A stretch of 64,000 bases of DNA from CAXBDP01 sp041689935. GTDB taxonomy: Bacteria > Bacteroidota > Bacteroidia > Cytophagales > Cyclobacteriaceae. Made by a program: the position numbers and the translations under genes. The notes under the pieces were generated by a model. The model saw nothing but the letters and a program-made list of their open reading frames with translations, ran no database searches and was not told the origin of the DNA. Location: positions 5,701 to 69,700 of the forward strand of contig JBDNFI010000037.1 of assembly GCA_041689935.1 (NCBI GenBank), read 5' to 3'. Of the stretch, positions 60,579-64,000 are shown piece by piece. Each line of letters begins with the position of its first letter. The first letter of the stretch is position 1.

Positions 60579-63500
60579 ATGCGAATTAAAAAACAACTTT
60601 TAAGCAATCTAAAGCTGTGGTTTGTGGCTCTGGCTGTTACAATGATGTACAGTTGGGAAGCTCAAGCACAACAAACAGCAAATTTCGATGAGAAATCCTA
60701 TGAGTCAGTAACCTATCGTTCAATTGGTCCTCATAGAGGAGGTCGTTCGGCTACAGTTACTGGTGTGCCAGGAAAGCCGAATCTTTATTATATGGGAGCC
60801 GCCGGTGGTGGTGTCTGGAGAACAATAGATGGAGGTCAAACTTGGGAAAATATCTCTGATGGATACTTTGGTGGGTCTATCGGAGCGGTGGCTGTGGCAG
60901 AAACAAACTCCAACGTAATATATGTTGGCGGTGGTGAAAAGACCGTTCGTGGAAATGTGTCTTACGGATATGGAATGTGGAAATCATTGGATGCAGGTAA
61001 AACGTGGGAATCAATCGGCCTGGCTGATTCACGTCATATAAGTAGGATTAGAATCAATCCTCGAGATGAAAATCATCTTTATGTTGCCGTAATGGGTGAC
61101 CTGATGAAAGATCATGAAGAGAGAGGCGTTTTCGAATCCAAAGATGGCGGTGCTACATGGAAAAATATTCTTTACGTAGACGCAGGTTCGGGAGCTGTAG
61201 ATTTGATTTTTGAGCCTGGCAATGAGCGCGTGCTGTACGCCACAACTTGGCAAATCAGAAGAACTCCTTATTCTTTGAGTTCAGGTGGCCCAGGTTCCAA
61301 AATGTTCAAGTCTACTGATGCAGGTGCAACTTGGAAAGAAATTACCAAGAATCCAGGCTTGCCTAAGGGTGTTTGGGGTATTTCTGGTATTACTGCTTCT
61401 CCTGTAAACCCTAATAGACTTTGGGCTATCATCGAAAATGATAATGGTGGTGTTTACAGATCTGAAAATGCGGGTGAAACTTGGACAATGGTAAATAATG
61501 ACCGTAATCTTCGTCAGAGAGCTTGGTACTACACAAGAATTTATGCTGATACTCAAGATGAAGATAAAGTTTGGGTGATGAATGTAAGCTATCACGTGTC
61601 CACCGATGGTGGTCGTACGTTTGCCGCAAACAATGCTCCTCACGGAGATCACCATGATTTGTGGATTGCTCCAGAGGATAACAACCGTATGATTATTGCC
61701 GATGATGGGGGTGCTCAAATATCTTTTGATGGTGGCGACAACTGGTCCACTTATATGAACCAGCCAACAGCACAATACTACAGAGTTACTACTGACGACT
61801 CTTTTCCATACAGAATTTATGTGGCTCAGCAGGATAACTCTACTAAGCGTGTAAGACACAGAACCGAGGGTGGAGGAATAACTGAAAGTGACTGGGATGT
61901 ATCTGCAGGCGGAGAGTCTGGCTGGTTAGCTCCAGATCCAAAAAATAATGACATCGTTTATGGTGGTAGCTATGGTGGACTTCTAACTCGTATGGATCAC
62001 TCAACTGGTCAAGTGCGCGCGGTAAATGTGTGGCCAGACAACCCAATGGGACATGGTGCAGAAGGTATGAAATACCGCTTTCAGTGGAACTTCCCAATTA
62101 TTTTCTCGAAACATGATCCAAACAAGCTAATAACGACCTCTCAACATGTGCACGTTAGTTACAATGAAGGACAGAGTTGGGAAATAACGAGTCCTGATTT
62201 GACAAGAGCTGATCCGGAAAAATTGAAAACGTCTGGTGGTCCAATTACACAAGATAACACTGGAGTAGAATACTACGGTACTATCTTCTCAATAGCTGAG
62301 TCAAACTTCACTGAAGATGTAATGTGGATAGGTTCAGATGATGGATTAATCCATATTACTAGAGATAATGGAGCTACATGGAATGATATTACACCTCCTA
62401 CCAGCATAATGCCTGAGTGGACGATGATCAACTCAATTGAAGCTCATCCATTCGAAGAAGGTGGAGCTTATGTAGCAGCTACAGGGTATAAGCAAGGTGA
62501 TTATGCCCCATACTTATACAAAACTACCGATTATGGTAAAACTTGGTCCAAAATAGTGAATGGCATCGATAAAGGTCACTTTACAAGAGTGGTACGTGCT
62601 GATCCAGGTCGTAAAGGATTACTTTATGCAGGTACAGAAACGATCATGTATATATCCTTCAACGATGGCGCAAATTGGAAAAGTTTCCAAATGAATATGC
62701 CAGTTGTGCCAATCACAGATTTGGCTATCAAAGACGATAATTTAATCGTTGCAACGCAAGGTCGTTCACTTTGGATCATTGATGATTTAACAGTTCTTCA
62801 TCAATTGAATGATGGGGTTGCTAAAGCTGATCATCATCTATTCCAACCAATGGATAGCTATAGAATGGATGGAACCCGTCGTGTTTCCAAAACGGCTGGC
62901 GAAAACCGTGATGGCGGTGTACAAGTAACCTATAACATGAAAGATATTAAGCTAACGGATGTTGTTAGCTTAGAATTCTTAGAAGCTGATGGTAGCTTAG
63001 TTCGTAAGTTCTCTACAGAATCAGAAGATAAAGAAACTAAATTGACTTCAAAATCCGGAGGAAATGTATTTACTTGGGATATGCGTTATGCGCCAGCAGA
63101 ATCATTCGATGGATTGATTATGTGGTCAGGTAGCTTAACAGGCCCAATGGCTGTACCAGGTGATTACAAAGTGAAAATGACTGTAAACGGAGAAGTGCAG
63201 GAGCAAGCTTTCAAAGTTTTAGGAGATCCAAGGTCTGAGTCTACACAAGCTGATTACCAAAAGCAGTTTGACTTCTTAATTGCTGTACGTGATAAACTGT
63301 CTGATACTCACCGCTCAATTAAAGAAATTAGAGCAGTAAGAGATCAACTGAACTTTATCTCGGCAAGAATCAAGGATGATCCAAACTTGGCGGATGTTGT
63401 AGAAGCAGCCAAACAGTTGGATGCAGAAATGACCATTGTTGAAGAAGCACTCTATCAAACGCAAAATCAGTCAAGACAAGATCCTTTAAACTTTCCTATT

Positions 63501-63722
63501 CGATTGAACAATAAGCTTGCTGCCTTGAATGGTGTGGTTGGAAGAGGAAACTACCCTCCAACAGATCAGTCGGAAACGGTAAGAGCAGAACTGACTACAT
63601 TGATTAATGGCGAACTAACTAAGCTTCGTCAAATCATTCAAACAGACCTTCCTGCCTTCAACAGAATGGTAAAGGATAAGAATCTCAATGCAATCATTGT
63701 AACAACTCCAGCACAGAGATAA
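60579..63722 (+). CDS. Secreted VPS10/sortilin-like BNR-repeat beta-propeller protein
   Basis: 1047 residues. The N-terminal signal peptide (LWFVALAVTMMYSWEAQA, likely cleavage before QQT) directs export. Residues ~45-750 form propellers with many Asp-box/BNR repeats: GGGVWRTIDGGQTWENI, GMWKSLDAGKTWESI, GVFESKDGGATWKNI, MFKSTDAGATWKEI, GVYRSENAGETWTMV, HITRDNGATWNDI, YKTTDYGKTWSKI. The last ~300 residues hold a beta domain and a helical segment rich in Asp/Lys. Homologues are called VPS10-domain or glycosyl hydrolase, but no glycosidase catalytic site can be asserted. It stands alone with its own terminator. No octamer copies occur in the gene. Confidence 0.87.
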   Translation: MRIKKQLLSNLKLWFVALAVTMMYSWEAQAQQTANFDEKSYESVTYRSIGPHRGGRSATVTGVPGKPNLYYMGAAGGGVWRTIDGGQTWENISDGYFGGSIGAVAVAETNSNVIYVGGGEKTVRGNVSYGYGMWKSLDAGKTWESIGLADSRHISRIRINPRDENHLYVAVMGDLMKDHEERGVFESKDGGATWKNILYVDAGSGAVDLIFEPGNERVLYATTWQIRRTPYSLSSGGPGSKMFKSTDAGATWKEITKNPGLPKGVWGISGITASPVNPNRLWAIIENDNGGVYRSENAGETWTMVNNDRNLRQRAWYYTRIYADTQDEDKVWVMNVSYHVSTDGGRTFAANNAPHGDHHDLWIAPEDNNRMIIADDGGAQISFDGGDNWSTYMNQPTAQYYRVTTDDSFPYRIYVAQQDNSTKRVRHRTEGGGITESDWDVSAGGESGWLAPDPKNNDIVYGGSYGGLLTRMDHSTGQVRAVNVWPDNPMGHGAEGMKYRFQWNFPIIFSKHDPNKLITTSQHVHVSYNEGQSWEITSPDLTRADPEKLKTSGGPITQDNTGVEYYGTIFSIAESNFTEDVMWIGSDDGLIHITRDNGATWNDITPPTSIMPEWTMINSIEAHPFEEGGAYVAATGYKQGDYAPYLYKTTDYGKTWSKIVNGIDKGHFTRVVRADPGRKGLLYAGTETIMYISFNDGANWKSFQMNMPVVPITDLAIKDDNLIVATQGRSLWIIDDLTVLHQLNDGVAKADHHLFQPMDSYRMDGTRRVSKTAGENRDGGVQVTYNMKDIKLTDVVSLEFLEADGSLVRKFSTESEDKETKLTSKSGGNVFTWDMRYAPAESFDGLIMWSGSLTGPMAVPGDYKVKMTVNGEVQEQAFKVLGDPRSESTQADYQKQFDFLIAVRDKLSDTHRSIKEIRAVRDQLNFISARIKDDPNLADVVEAAKQLDAEMTIVEEALYQTQNQSRQDPLNFPIRLNNKLAALNGVVGRGNYPPTDQSETVRAELTTLINGELTKLRQIIQTDLPAFNRMVKDKNLNAIIVTTPAQR

Positions 63723-63745
63723 TAACGAGTAATAGTTTACTTTAT

Positions 63746-63775
63746 AAAAAATCCTGCCCTTGGGCGGGATTTTTT
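63746..63775 (+). terminator. Intrinsic terminator of the VPS10-like gene
   Basis: AAAAAATCCTGCCC (63746-63759) and GGGCGGGATTTTTT (63762-63775); with a minimal CTTG loop the stem has 12 to 13 pairs including a T-G, with a T6 tail. It lies 24 bases after the stop. From here to the end of the window no gene is seen. Confidence 0.85.
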
Positions 63776-64000
63776 GTTTTTAGGCATTTAGTTTCTAGAA
63801 TCAAAAAAATACAATTGCTGTAAACCCTTTGGTGCAATTTGTAAAGTTTGTTTAATTTATTAGGGTTACTCATTTAGGTCGCAAGCCCAATGATTGATTT
63901 TTTGGTAATTGGGACAGTTTTCATACATCGTTCGATGAGTTTCATGAGAATTGTTTCTCTGTGATTTCTTCTGTTAAAGCGAAAGAAATATTCGTTTATA

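Noticed and set aside
61281..61859. 192-codon minus-strand frame inside the VPS10-like gene
   Set aside because: Lies wholly opposite a gene with clear BNR repeats; the translation shows no domain or start context.
1..64000. CRISPR arrays, prophage, integrase or intact insertion sequence
   Set aside because: No regularly spaced repeats, transposase, integrase or phage structural genes were seen on either strand.

Overview
This window reads as chromosomal DNA of a Bacteroidota bacterium, probably of the Cytophagales or a related order (order inferred). Reasons: AT-rich intergenic DNA with promoters of the TTTG-N17..23-TAnnTTTG type, no clear Shine-Dalgarno sequences, a 6-bladed beta-propeller lipoprotein and its decayed relatives, a split nuoHIJKLMN cluster, a full trp operon, and a secreted VPS10/BNR-repeat protein. 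No phage, intact insertion sequence or CRISPR array was seen.

Layout. (1) 1-6018, plus: an AddA-like helicase-nuclease (5' end outside the window) and AddB. (2) 6170-15800, minus: a seven-gene run of class III aminotransferase, nitrilase-type amidase, VOC protein, Orn/Lys/Arg-type decarboxylase, ATP-grasp ligase, C45 (NTN) amidohydrolase and aldehyde dehydrogenase. These look like one amine or amino-acid pathway with an amide intermediate that is made and then cleaved. (3) 15801-18262: a gene-poor stretch where a propeller lipoprotein paralogue is broken in two around a small fasciclin gene; the intact paralogue follows at 18263-19498. (4) 19752-22565, minus: SIMPL protein, THUMP rRNA methyltransferase, PlsC. 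(5) 22688-33633, plus: murI, nuoHIJKLMN and a long amidophosphoribosyltransferase. (6) 33772-37321: tRNA-Arg(CCG), a deaminase, pdhB, a PspC protein, an Nramp-like transporter and a small membrane protein. (7) 37457-45222, plus: a trp operon (trpE-G-D-C-F-B-A plus DAHP synthase) preceded by a promoter, a leader peptide with three consecutive Trp codons and a terminator, i.e. an attenuator. (8) 45416-52228: accessory genes (MBL-fold lipoprotein, VOC proteins, cupin, ICMT-like methyltransferase, typA) and a remnant of a RES-domain toxin. (9) 52509-60335: CoA-transferase, then a compact minus-strand cluster plsC-gatC-TPR membrane protein-ABC ATPase-cobalamin adenosyltransferase-ilvE. (10) 60579-63722: secreted VPS10/BNR-repeat protein.

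The most unusual signal is not a gene. The octamer GCGGGAGG (reverse CCTCCCGC) occurs at least 37 times by hand count, in both orientations, in several reading frames and in intergenic DNA, where about one copy or fewer is expected. It differs from E. coli Chi (GCTGGTGG) at two positions and lies in a window that encodes AddAB, so it is a candidate recombination hotspot. Its nearly balanced orientation keeps a DNA-uptake or other signal possible.
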